Source of the DNA: Clostridiales bacterium
GTDB lineage: Bacteria; Bacillota; Sulfobacillia; UBA995; UBA9673
Assembly: GCA_003541445.1 (NCBI GenBank)
Contig: DPMO01000003.1
Coordinates: 1-9,888, forward strand
Reading direction: 5' to 3'
Length of the DNA stretch: 9,888 nucleotides
The notes beneath the pieces were generated by a model, which searched no databases, was not told where the DNA came from, and worked only from the letters and a program-made list of their open reading frames with translations. Of this stretch, positions 1-7,800 are shown piece after piece; the stretch's first letter is position 1, and each line of letters begins with the position of its first letter. Position numbers and translations under genes: made by a program.

Positions 1-519
<519 letters not shown>

Positions 520-597
520 AGGCCCGGGAGGCGAAGGGCTGGAGGTAAGCGGTAAGGTAGAGGGCGACAAGAAGGCAAGGTGACCCGCAGTGGACCG

Positions 598-628
598 GAG
601 CCGCGTCCGTCTCGCTCGGGCGCGGCTC
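598..628. terminator. Hairpin between convergent groEL and secreted-protein genes, probable terminator
   Basis: A stem of 12 pairs (one G-T) forms between 598-609 and 617-628 around a 7-base loop; its core is GAGCCGCG paired with CGCGGCTC. It lies 79 bases after the groEL stop and 9 bases beyond the stop of the convergent gene, so it could serve both transcripts. The + side continues with a weakly T-rich TCTCGTTCTGCTC, not a clean T-run. Termination is therefore inferred from position and stem strength. Confidence 0.55.
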
Positions 629-637
629 TCGTTCTGC

Positions 638-3157
638 TCAGGACTCGGCCCCGGCCGCGAGGGCGTGAAGCCGGATGGTGTAGGTCCCGGTCCCCGGCCG
701 GGCCTCGCCGAGTCGGACGGGATAGACGCACACGTAGACCGTGCCGCGCGCGCCCGCCGTCCACCGCACCCGGGAGGCGTGGTTCCCGGCCTCGTAGTCG
801 ATATCGTCGCTCGCCGCAAGGAGGCGCAGGCCATCGTCCAGCAGGAGGAGGCAGGTGTCACAGCCTGCCGCGAGGGCGGCCGTCTCGACGGTGTAGGTGA
901 CCCCCGGGACGGCCTCGAAGCGGAACCAGTCCCGGTCACCCGTCACCAGCGAACGCTCCACGGGCGGTCCGCCCGGCCGGAGCTCGACGGCGTGGGACGG
1001 GTCGTTGTCGTTCTCGGGCCAGGTGGTGGTGACGGCGAAGGAGTACGAACCGAGGCCCGTAGCCTGCGGGTGACCCCACCCGGCGACCCTGACGTAGCAG
1101 GTGCCGCTCCCCGGAGCGGTCCACTCGATGAGGGACCCGCACCCCCGAGCGTCGTCATCCTCGGCGAGGACGGTCTCCCCGTCGCCGGCGTAGAGGGTGA
1201 GGACGGTGTCGCAGGAGGGCGCCAGGTCGAAGGTCTGGATGTGGTAGCGGACGCCTCGGGCGGCCTCGAAGGCGTACCAGTCCTCGTCATCGGGTGAGGA
1301 CAGCCAACCGGCGGCCTGTTCACGGTCAGGCACCACCTTCCCGGCGGGGAGGTGGCTCCTGCGGCCGCCGGCGCCCGCGAGGGAGGAGACGGTCAGGATG
1401 TAGGGGCTGTTAAGGCCCCGGGCCGCCTCGACGAGAACGTAGGCCGTGCCGCCCTCCCGACAGACCCAGCGTATCTCAGAGGCTCCGTCCGGCCCCGGCG
1501 CGCCGTCGTCGTCAGGGATGACCAGCCAGTCACCCTCGGGTCCTCCGCTGCAGGGTTCCAGGCCTCCTCCGCCCGGATTCAGGGGTGCCGCGCCCGGGCC
1601 GGAGACACCGACGGTCACATCGGGGGCCGCGGCGGCCGGGTCAGGGGCGTAGAGGGTGAGGAGGGTGTCGCCCTCCACGGTCTCCCCGGACGGGCCCGTC
1701 CCGACCAGGTGTGACGTCCGGATGGAATAGAGCCGTCCGGCCTCGGCCGTGAAACGGTACCAAGCCCGGGACGAGGCCGAGCTCAGAACGCCCCGGACGG
1801 GCTCCCCGCCGACGGCCAGGTCCAGGGCGTGACAGGGATGTCCGGCCTCTCCGTCGGAGGGTTCGAGGACCAGGGTGTAGCCGCCCCCCGGGTCGGCACC
1901 TCCGGGGACGGCCGACTGGACACGGACGACGTAGGCCGCCGGTGGGCCCGGACCCACTGGGGGTGCCGCGCCGGGTGCCGCGCCGGGTGCCGCGCCGGGT
2001 GCCGCGCCGGGCGGACAGAAAAGGACCTCCGATTCGGAGGTGCGGAGGGTACGGTCGTCGTTGGAGGCCAGCGGGGCGCCGTCCGGGGTGAGGACGGTCA
2101 GGACCGTGTCACACCCCGCCGAAAGGTCCCTGGTCCTGAGGCGGACGCACTGCCCGGGGGATGCGTAGAACCGGTAGTGGTCGACGTCGTCGGGTCCGTT
2201 GAGGGCGGCCCTGACCGGGAGGCCGGGGCGGAGGAGTGTCGCCGTCTCCGGGGTCCCGTCAGTGTCGGCGTAGGTGAGGGTGACCCACCGACCGACGGGG
2301 TCGTAGTGGACGCGGGCCCCGAGGCCCTCGGAGAAGAACCGGACGGGGACGAGCGTCCGGCCGCCGCGGATGACGGGGGGCGAGTCGATGGTCACCGGCC
2401 TGCCGTCGGCTTCGGCCTCTTGGCGGCTGACCCAGAGGCGGACGACGCGGCTCCCCAGGGCGGCCGTGACCCGTCGCTCGTCCGGTTCCCACTGGACGTC
2501 GGCGCCCAGGGTGGCCGCGACGAAGCGCAGGGGGACCATGGTCCGGTCGGCGACGATCTCCGGCGGGACGTCCAGGCGGGCCTCCGCCCCGTTCACGAGA
2601 GCGGAGGGTTCTCCGACGAAGAGGACCACCGTGAGGTCGAGCGCTCTGGGGGTCGCCGTCGCGGGGCCGGCCGCCGCGACCTCCACCTTGCCGTCGTAGA
2701 GAGCCGTCACGGTGTAGGTGTAAGCCCGGCCGTTCGAGACGCCGTAGTCAAGCCACTCCGTTGCGCCCGGCCCCAGGGAGGCGACAAGGACCGGTGGCGG
2801 GCCCTGCCCGGTGGCGGGGACGTCTTCGCTGCCTCCGCCGGAGCCGGCGGCACTCGCACCGGGGTCCGCGTGGGCGCCGACCGCGCCCGTCCCGGGACCG
2901 CCCGACCGGTAGACCCGGTAGCCCAGGAGTCCGCCCTGGAGAGGGTCCCCTGGCGGCGGCCGCCAGGACAGATGGACCACACAGTTGCCGGGGGATGCGA
3001 CGAGGTCTCGGGGGGCGGTACACAGGGGGTCCTGGGCGGCGAACGCGGGGTCCTGCGCGGCGAGCGCGGCGCTCCCCGGTGGGCCGGCGGTGAGAACGAT
3101 GAACGCGGAAAGGGCGGCCGCGAGCACAGCCGCCGGGCGGGGGTGCCGTCTCTCCAA
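638..3157 (-). CDS. Secreted multidomain protein: signal peptide, FnIII-like, stalk domain, four PPC-type domains
   Basis: This encodes 839 residues. I chose the TTG start at 3157 because AGGAGG lies 8 bases upstream and the protein then opens with a normal signal peptide: ERRHPRP, a hydrophobic AAVLAAALSAFIVLTAG, and cleavage near AALA-AQ at about residue 33. An upstream in-frame start at 3226 would bury the signal. A fibronectin-III-like domain spans about 46-171, with a Gly/Pro/Ala-rich insertion at 85-120. About 177-297 is a copper-amine-oxidase-N-type stalk domain, with the repeated DRTMVPLRF and GRTLVPVRF motifs. Four bacterial pre-peptidase C-terminal (PPC) type domains follow, at about 299-433, 437-592, 602-712 and 714-832. 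Each has a D/AWYxF-like strand, and three have a CDT core (CDTVLT in the first and third, CDTCLL in the fourth); the second reads GDTLLTLY. Many Cys residues suggest disulfides. No catalytic domain is visible, so a role in cell-surface binding or adhesion is inferred. It is convergent with groEL and divergent from hpt. Confidence 0.88.
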   Translation of the reverse strand: MERRHPRPAAVLAAALSAFIVLTAGPPGSAALAAQDPAFAAQDPLCTAPRDLVASPGNCVVHLSWRPPPGDPLQGGLLGYRVYRSGGPGTGAVGAHADPGASAAGSGGGSEDVPATGQGPPPVLVASLGPGATEWLDYGVSNGRAYTYTVTALYDGKVEVAAAGPATATPRALDLTVVLFVGEPSALVNGAEARLDVPPEIVADRTMVPLRFVAATLGADVQWEPDERRVTAALGSRVVRLWVSRQEAEADGRPVTIDSPPVIRGGRTLVPVRFFSEGLGARVHYDPVGRWVTLTYADTDGTPETATLLRPGLPVRAALNGPDDVDHYRFYASPGQCVRLRTRDLSAGCDTVLTVLTPDGAPLASNDDRTLRTSESEVLFCPPGAAPGAAPGAAPGAAPPVGPGPPAAYVVRVQSAVPGGADPGGGYTLVLEPSDGEAGHPCHALDLAVGGEPVRGVLSSASSRAWYRFTAEAGRLYSIRTSHLVGTGPSGETVEGDTLLTLYAPDPAAAAPDVTVGVSGPGAAPLNPGGGGLEPCSGGPEGDWLVIPDDDGAPGPDGASEIRWVCREGGTAYVLVEAARGLNSPYILTVSSLAGAGGRRSHLPAGKVVPDREQAAGWLSSPDDEDWYAFEAARGVRYHIQTFDLAPSCDTVLTLYAGDGETVLAEDDDARGCGSLIEWTAPGSGTCYVRVAGWGHPQATGLGSYSFAVTTTWPENDNDPSHAVELRPGGPPVERSLVTGDRDWFRFEAVPGVTYTVETAALAAGCDTCLLLLDDGLRLLAASDDIDYEAGNHASRVRWTAGARGTVYVCVYPVRLGEARPGTGTYTIRLHALAAGAES
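1961..2008. repeat. Four perfect 12-base tandem repeats inside the secreted-protein gene
   Basis: The unit GGGTGCCGCGCC occurs four times in a row without change and is followed by a partial fifth copy. On the - strand it encodes (Gly-Ala-Ala-Pro)4 in a linker loop of the first PPC-type domain. The unit is a multiple of three, so gain or loss of copies would keep the frame. Perfect identity suggests recent slippage expansion. Confidence 0.95.
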
Positions 3158-3411
3158 CGGTGGTTCCTCCTGCAAGAGAAGATGCCGAAAGGCCATACCT
3201 TTGGGGAGAGGTCCAGTTCTGACCACTTCCGCACATACCAGGTAAGTCCTGCGCTAGGCAGGATTTTCCGGCCGGACAGGGTCCTGCGGAAGGGAGTGAG
3301 GAAGGCCGACCGGAGGTTGGTGTCGGTCGCCCGGGCCGCGGGCAGGATAATCCGGGCCCCCGGCCAATTGCGTGCACCAGAACGCCGGCTGCGGGTTAGG
3401 AGAGGAGAGCA
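3158..3411. promoter_or_regulatory. Divergent intergenic region upstream of secreted-protein gene and hpt-guaA
   Basis: This 254-base stretch must hold promoters for both directions. On the + strand the best -10-like hexamer is GATAAT at 3346-3351, about 60 bases before the hpt start, but no good -35 sits 16-18 bases ahead of it; TTGGTG at 3317 is too far away. A small hairpin CCTGC-GCTAG-GCAGG lies near 3248-3262. The AGGAGG at 3166-3171 is the ribosome site of the - strand gene. I see no purine-riboswitch-like core, and no PurR box that I can recognise. Confidence 0.35.
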
Positions 3412-3963
3412 TTGGGCGATCACCTTGAACTTGCCGACCGGGAGGTCCTGCTCTCGGCCGAGGCCATCCAGCGGAGGGTGCGGGAGCTGGGCGAGGCCGT
3501 CTCCCGCGACTACGAAGGCCGGGAGGTCTTCTTCGTGGGGGTGCTCAAGGGCGCGTGGATGTTCCTGGCCGACCTGGCCCGGCACATCACCGTACCCGCC
3601 GTCTTCGACTTCATGGGCGTCTCCAGCTACGGTACCTCGACCACGACCTCGGGCGTCGTCCGCATCCTCAAGGACCTCGACGAGAGCATCGAGGGTCGGC
3701 ACGTCGTCGTCGTGGAGGACATCGTCGACACGGGGCTCACTCTGAGCTACCTGGTCGACGTCCTCCGGCGGCGACGCCCGGCTTCGCTCAAGGTCTGCGC
3801 GCTGCTCGACAAGCCCAGCCGGCGCCGGACCCAGGTCGAGCTGGATTACGTCGGCTTCGAGATACCCGACGCCTTCGTCGTCGGCTACGGCCTGGACTAC
3901 AAGGGCCGCTACCGCAACATCCCCTACATCTTCGTTCTCCGCGAGGAGGTGGACGGCTCGTGA
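3412..3963 (+). CDS. hpt: Hypoxanthine(-guanine) phosphoribosyltransferase
   Basis: The protein has 183 residues, the usual bacterial Hpt length. It transfers phosphoribose from PRPP to hypoxanthine or guanine, giving IMP or GMP, in the cytosol. It carries the LKG loop (45-47), the flexible-loop SSYG (71-74), and the PRPP signature [13 protein letters not shown] (98-110) with its adjacent Glu-Asp pair. The C-terminal [19 protein letters not shown] segment is typical of the purine-contact region. The start is TTG at 3412, preceded by a purine-rich GGAGAGGAG at 3399-3407; no ATG fits. Its stop overlaps the guaA start by 4 bases (GTGA), so the two are very probably co-transcribed and translationally coupled. 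In many Bacillota hpt instead sits beside tilS and ftsH, so the pairing with guaA is a local feature. Confidence 0.96.
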   Translation: MGDHLELADREVLLSAEAIQRRVRELGEAVSRDYEGREVFFVGVLKGAWMFLADLARHITVPAVFDFMGVSSYGTSTTTSGVVRILKDLDESIEGRHVVVVEDIVDTGLTLSYLVDVLRRRRPASLKVCALLDKPSRRRTQVELDYVGFEIPDAFVVGYGLDYKGRYRNIPYIFVLREEVDGS

Positions 3964-5537
3964 CAGGCCCCGCCGCTCCCGCGGCTTCGGCCGAGCTCGT
4001 CCTCGTCGTCGACTTCGGCGCCCAGTACAGTCAACTCATCGCCAGGCGGGTGCGCGAGCACCGCGTCTACTGCGAGCTCGTCCCGTACACCACCCCCCTG
4101 GGAGACCTCCTCGCCCGCCGGCCCAAGGCGGTCATCCTGTCGGGCGGTCCGGCCAGCGTCTACGGTGAGGATGCCCCGCGCCTGGACACCGGGCTCCTGG
4201 AGGCCGGCCTCCCGGTGCTGGGCATCTGCTACGGGATGCAGCTCATGGCCTTCCTCCTCGGCGGGGAGGTGGTGCGCGGCGACAGGCGGGAGTACGGCCG
4301 CGCGCGGCTCACGGTCACGGACGGCCGCGACCTCTTCGCCGGGGTCGAGAGGGAGACGTGGTGCTGGATGAGCCACGGGGACCTCGTGCGGCGGGCCCCG
4401 CCCGGCTTCGAGGTCCTGGCCCGCACACAGAGCACGCCGGTGGCCGCCTTCGCCGACCGGCGGCGCCGCCTCTACGGCGTCCAGTTCCACCCGGAGGTCG
4501 TCCACACACCGCGGGGGCGCGACATCCTCGGGAACTTCCTCTTCCGCATCGCCGGCTGCCGCGGCCTCTGGACCCCGGAGGCCGTCGTCGAGGCCGGCGT
4601 CCGGGAGGTGGCCGAGAAGGTCGGCCGCGGGCGGGCCCTCGTGGCCCTGTCCGGCGGGGTGGACTCGGCCGTGGCCGCGGCCATGGCCCACCGGGCCCTC
4701 GGCGGCCGCCTGACGGCCGTCTTCGTCGACCACGGCCTTTTGCGTAAGGGGGAGGCCGAGACGGTCATAGAGGCCTTCCGCCCCCGCCTCGGGGAGTCGT
4801 TCGTCGCCGTCCAGGCCCAGGACCGCTTCCTCAGACGCCTGGCGCACGTCCGGAACCCTGAGCGGAAGCGCAAGATCATCGGTGAGGAGTTCATCCGCGT
4901 CTTCGAGGAGGAGGCCGGCCGCCTGGGCCTGGTCCCCGGGAGGCAGGACGCCTTCCTCATCCAGGGCACCCTCTATCCCGACGTCATCGAGAGCGGAGGG
5001 ACGACCGGGACGGCCGCCGTCATCAAGAGCCACCACAACGTCGGCGGCCTTCCGGAGCGGATGTCGCTGAGGATCGTCGAGCCCCTGCGCAACCTCTTCA
5101 AGGACGAGGTCCGCGCCGCGGGGCAGGAGCTGGGCCTGCCGCCGGAGATCGTCTGGCGTCAGCCCTTCCCCGGGCCGGGCCTCGCCGTCCGCATCGTCGG
5201 GCCGGTGACAAGGCGGAAGCTCGAGATCCTGCGCGAGGCCGACGCCGTCGTGCAGGAGGAGGTGAGGCGCGCGGGCCTGGACCGGGAGCTCTGGCAGTAC
5301 TTCGCCGTCCTGCCGGGCGTCCGCAGCGTCGGGGTGATGGGCGACGACCGGACCTACGGCTACACGGTCGTGGTGCGCGCGGTCACCAGCGAGGACGGGA
5401 TGACGGCCGACTGGGCCAGGCTCCCGCACGACCTCCTCGAGAGCATCGCCTCGGGAATCGTGAGCCGGGTGCCCGAGGTGAACCGGGTCGTCTACGATGT
5501 GACCTCCAAGCCCCCGGGGACCATCGAGTGGGAGTAG
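3960..5537 (+). CDS. guaA: GMP synthase, glutamine-hydrolysing
   Basis: The protein has 525 residues, the same length as E. coli GuaA. It converts XMP, ATP and glutamine to GMP in the last step of guanine nucleotide synthesis. The N-terminal class I glutamine amidotransferase domain (about 12-195) has the nucleophile Cys90 in GICYGMQ and the His177/Glu179 pair in FHPEV. The ATP-pyrophosphatase domain follows, with the P-loop SGGVDS at 231-236. The C-terminal dimerisation domain contains [13 protein letters not shown] and ends KPPGTIEWE, the normal family end. The reading frame is open far upstream, but GTG at 3960 is chosen: it overlaps the hpt stop, has AGGAGGT 9 bases upstream (3944-3950), and places [10 protein letters not shown] at residue 18. 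No guaB is visible here, so XMP must be made by a gene elsewhere. Confidence 0.98.
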   Translation: MTGPAAPAASAELVLVVDFGAQYSQLIARRVREHRVYCELVPYTTPLGDLLARRPKAVILSGGPASVYGEDAPRLDTGLLEAGLPVLGICYGMQLMAFLLGGEVVRGDRREYGRARLTVTDGRDLFAGVERETWCWMSHGDLVRRAPPGFEVLARTQSTPVAAFADRRRRLYGVQFHPEVVHTPRGRDILGNFLFRIAGCRGLWTPEAVVEAGVREVAEKVGRGRALVALSGGVDSAVAAAMAHRALGGRLTAVFVDHGLLRKGEAETVIEAFRPRLGESFVAVQAQDRFLRRLAHVRNPERKRKIIGEEFIRVFEEEAGRLGLVPGRQDAFLIQGTLYPDVIESGGTTGTAAVIKSHHNVGGLPERMSLRIVEPLRNLFKDEVRAAGQELGLPPEIVWRQPFPGPGLAVRIVGPVTRRKLEILREADAVVQEEVRRAGLDRELWQYFAVLPGVRSVGVMGDDRTYGYTVVVRAVTSEDGMTADWARLPHDLLESIASGIVSRVPEVNRVVYDVTSKPPGTIEWE

Positions 5538-5725
5538 AGGGTGAGGCGGGGGTGGCGCGCCCCGGGTGTCGCCCGGTGTGCCCACGCCGGGCCGCCCCCT
5601 CCCGCCCGCCGTCCACTATATGCCGGGGGACGGGGGTCGGGTCGAAGGGGGCGGTCGCCCGGCGGCCGGGAGTTGGCGGAACGTCTGACAGGTTGTGGGG
5701 CGGGGGAGGGACAGAAGACGAAGAC

Positions 5726-5741
5726 CGACCGCGGGCGGTCG
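5726..5741. promoter_or_regulatory. Perfect hairpin just upstream of the acetyltransferase start
   Basis: CGACCGC-GG-GCGGTCG forms a perfect 7-base inverted repeat ending 18 bases before the chosen GTG start and touching the purine-rich AAGGG at 5742-5746, the only nearby ribosome-site candidate. It could modulate translation, or be chance in such GC-rich DNA. The rest of the 222-base gap after guaA (5538-5759) has several GC-rich short dyads but no T-run terminator. An isolated TATATG at 5617 has no partner -35. Confidence 0.3.
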
Positions 5742-5759
5742 AAGGGCGCGAGTGACGTC

Positions 5760-6905
5760 GTGGTCCGGGGGGCGCGGGCCGAAGACTACCCGGCCGTGCG
5801 TGAGCTCATCCTCTCCGTGTGGGAGGACCCGGATGACGAGCTCGGCATCTGGGATTACACCACCGCCAACGACCCTGACCTCCGCCCGGAACACACACGG
5901 CTAGTGGTCACCGCCAGGCGGCCGGTGGCCACGGCCACCCTCCTGCCCCGCCGGGTGCGGACACCCCGGGGCTGGGTCCCGGGAGCGGAGCTGACCCTCG
6001 TCGGCTGCCATCCCGAGCACCGGGGCCGGGGATATGGCCGGGCCGTGGTGCGGGACGCCTTCCGCTTCATGGCCTCCCGGGGCATGGCTGTCGCCGTATT
6101 CCACGGGGAACCTGATTTCTACCTGCGGCTGGGCTGTGCCCCCGTGTTCGCCAGCGTCCGGACGGAACTGGAGGTGGTCGCTCTTGGCGGGGAACTCATG
6201 GGGGCCGGCCGGCCCGCCCTTGCCGAGGCCGGGGAGGACGACGCACCCGTCCTCGCCTCCCTCTACGCCGACCGGGTGGCGGTCTATCCGGGGTCTGTGG
6301 CCCGGGCGCCGGAAGCCTGGGTCTGGCGCGTCCGGAACCGGCAGTTCCACTCCCTGTTCGTCCTGGAGGACCGCCGGGGCTACTCCTTCGTCTCCTTCGG
6401 CCGCGAAGGGGACGGGCTTCTTGTCCGCGAGGCGGCCGCGGTCGACGAGCGCGCCGCACGGGGCCTCCTCGGGGGCCTCGCCCGTGAGGCGCGGCGCCGC
6501 GGGCGGTCGTCGGTCGTGCTGGCCGTGCCTTTCGACAACCTGCTGGCCCGCCTGGCCTTCCTCTTAGGGGCCGAAAAGCGGCTGCGGCCGGCCAGGACGG
6601 GCTTCGCCGCCGTGACCCGGTGGGAGCCTCTCCTGCCCGCGGGCTACGAGGTCCGAGAGGGCTCGCCCCCTGAGTTCGGGGCCGACGGTGAAGTCGAACT
6701 GCGGTTCGAAGGCCGTCCTCTTCTCAGGTGCCGCCGCTCCGCCCTTACCCAGCTCGTCATGGGCTACCGCAGTATCGACGACCTCTCCCTCCTGGGGAAG
6801 TGTCGTCCCTGCCCCCTGCCTGAGCGTGAGCGCTCGATGCTCAGGGGCGACTTCCCGGTCGGGTTCCCGCACTACTCCGAGGCCCCTTACCTCTTCTGGT
6901 TGTAG
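5760..6905 (+). CDS. Eis-like GNAT-family N-acetyltransferase
   Basis: With the GTG at 5760 the product is 381 residues. It is predicted to move an acetyl group from acetyl-CoA to an amine; the substrate is unknown. The N-terminal GNAT domain opens VRGARAEDYPAVRELI, a typical GNAT first strand and helix. Its acetyl-CoA motif GCHPEHRGRGYGRAVV includes Arg88-x-x-Gly-x-Gly93, followed by FYLRLGCAPVF (120-130). A second, degenerate GNAT-like region covers about 150-270. The C-terminal part (about 300-381) contains ALTQLVMGYRSIDDLSLLGK and ends FPHYSEAPYLFWL, as in the sterol-carrier-like tail of Eis proteins. In Eis a Tyr and the free C-terminus act in catalysis; Tyr121 and the terminal carboxylate may match them, by inference. 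The start is uncertain: the ribosome site is weak and distant, and a TTG at 5673 is an alternative. It lies 222 bases after guaA and is convergent with the serpin-like gene. Confidence 0.85.
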   Translation: MVRGARAEDYPAVRELILSVWEDPDDELGIWDYTTANDPDLRPEHTRLVVTARRPVATATLLPRRVRTPRGWVPGAELTLVGCHPEHRGRGYGRAVVRDAFRFMASRGMAVAVFHGEPDFYLRLGCAPVFASVRTELEVVALGGELMGAGRPALAEAGEDDAPVLASLYADRVAVYPGSVARAPEAWVWRVRNRQFHSLFVLEDRRGYSFVSFGREGDGLLVREAAAVDERAARGLLGGLAREARRRGRSSVVLAVPFDNLLARLAFLLGAEKRLRPARTGFAAVTRWEPLLPAGYEVREGSPPEFGADGEVELRFEGRPLLRCRRSALTQLVMGYRSIDDLSLLGKCRPCPLPERERSMLRGDFPVGFPHYSEAPYLFWL

Positions 6906-7004
6906 ACTTCTGGCTCTCGACTTCTCGTTTCGGACGGCGCCGGCGCTGGTCGTAGGCCGGCTGTAGGTCGGATAGGGGGCCACGATGGCCAGCGGGGTCG
7001 CGGC

Positions 7005-7565
7005 TCAGGCCGTGGGGTCGGCCACGACGCCCAGGAAGAGGATGACGCCGGTCTCGGTGTCGGTTATGGCGAAGACGAAGGGCCGGTCGATGCGCAACTC
7101 CTCCGGGAGCGACTCGCGCATGACCGCACCGGAGACGCCGGCCGCCTCGCTGCCTTCCTCGTCGACCCGGATGTAGGTCTTGTGCGCGACGCAGCTCAGC
7201 CACGGGTCGCGGGGCGACATGCGGGTGAAGTCGGACTCGGGGGTGTAGGCTATGGCCATCCCCAGGTCCTTCAGCACGGCGTCGAGCCGGTCGCTGACCT
7301 TGTACTCGAGCTCGAACTTCGGCATGACCAGGACCACGGACCGTTCGGCCAATCCGGCCGCGGCGGCCTTCCAGACCCCGGGGGTGAGGGACGCCACGAA
7401 CTCCACCAGCCGCACCTGCTGCGGGTCGAGGGGGTCGAGACCCGACGGCCGCGGGTCGAGCCGACCGAAGACGCCTCGGCAGCCCGTCAGGGAGATGACC
7501 AGTGAGCACATGAGTAGCCAGACAGCAACACGGATTGGCAGAGCCGTCGTCCAACGTCGCATCAT
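7005..7565 (-). CDS. Short lipoprotein made of only the C-terminal part of a serpin
   Basis: This encodes 186 residues from the ATG at 7565, which has GGGAG 7 bases upstream; a second ATG follows at 7562, and an in-frame GTG at 7613 has no ribosome site. Residues 1-28 are a lipoprotein signal (RR, hydrophobic VAVWLLMCSLVISL) with a textbook lipobox LTGC, so Cys29 should be lipidated and the protein membrane-anchored outside. After a Pro-rich spacer (30-48), residues 49-186 read as the end of a serpin: SLTPGVWK, VVLVMPKFELEYKV, LGMAIAYTPESDFTRMS, then AHKTYIRVDEEGSEAAG, RIDRPFVFAI and TGVILFLGVVADP. The reactive-loop hinge EEGSEAAGVS is well kept. Serpins are normally about 370-400 residues. 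The N-terminal ~200-250 (helices A-F and much of sheet A) are absent, and the DNA upstream does not encode them. It may be a decayed gene with a clean in-frame deletion or a genuine mini-protein. Protease inhibition by the usual loop-insertion mechanism looks impossible alone. Confidence 0.85.
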   Translation of the reverse strand: MMRRWTTALPIRVAVWLLMCSLVISLTGCRGVFGRLDPRPSGLDPLDPQQVRLVEFVASLTPGVWKAAAAGLAERSVVLVMPKFELEYKVSDRLDAVLKDLGMAIAYTPESDFTRMSPRDPWLSCVAHKTYIRVDEEGSEAAGVSGAVMRESLPEELRIDRPFVFAITDTETGVILFLGVVADPTA

Positions 7566-7800
7566 CACCACGCTCCCGCACCGCAGGTCCGGGCCCCGGG
7601 GAAACCCGGTCACAGGTTCTTATGACGACGGAGGGGAGAGACCTGTTCCCTCAGCGGCCCCGAAGCCTAAGATAAGATAGGTTCTTCCTCTCGGGAGACC
7701 CTAACGGGGACACCTGGCCTCGGGAGCCGCGTGGGTCGGCCAAGGACCTGTTTCCGGCGGGGCGAATGAACACTCGTAGGTGACGGAGGAGGTGGTCGCG
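7566..7800. promoter_or_regulatory. Divergent intergenic region between serpin-like gene and trmFO, with an A/T-rich island
   Basis: This gap separates two divergent genes. The only A/T-rich patch is TAAGATAAGATAGG at 7668-7681. It gives -10-like TAAGAT on the + strand and TATCTT on the - strand, about 105 bases before the serpin-like start, but neither has a good -35. GACCTGTT occurs twice (7640 and 7745). The AGGAGGT at 7787-7793 is the trmFO ribosome site. No riboswitch or T-box core is recognised. Confidence 0.3.

Noticed and set aside
3158..3411. Purine or guanidine riboswitch ahead of hpt-guaA
   Set aside because: I could not find the conserved junction bases or the paired loop arrangement; only a small 5-base-pair hairpin is visible.
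1829..3745. Very long open frame on the + strand opposite the secreted-protein gene
   Set aside because: It is antisense to a gene with a signal peptide, recognisable domains and a good ribosome site. Its own product is low-complexity Arg/Gly/Asp-rich, as expected from GC-rich DNA read in the wrong frame.
3924..5585. Long open frame on the - strand opposite guaA
   Set aside because: guaA is certain. The antisense product is Asp/Gly/Arg/Pro-rich with no recognisable motif.
6906..7004. Terminator between the convergent acetyltransferase and serpin-like genes
   Set aside because: GCCGGC at 6939 can pair with GCCGGC at 6956, but the stem is short, both arms are self-palindromic and no T-run follows on either strand.
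7614..7800. Missing N-terminal half of the serpin upstream of the short lipoprotein gene
   Set aside because: The stretch is too short and none of the - strand frames encodes serpin-like sequence, so a simple frameshift does not explain the short protein.
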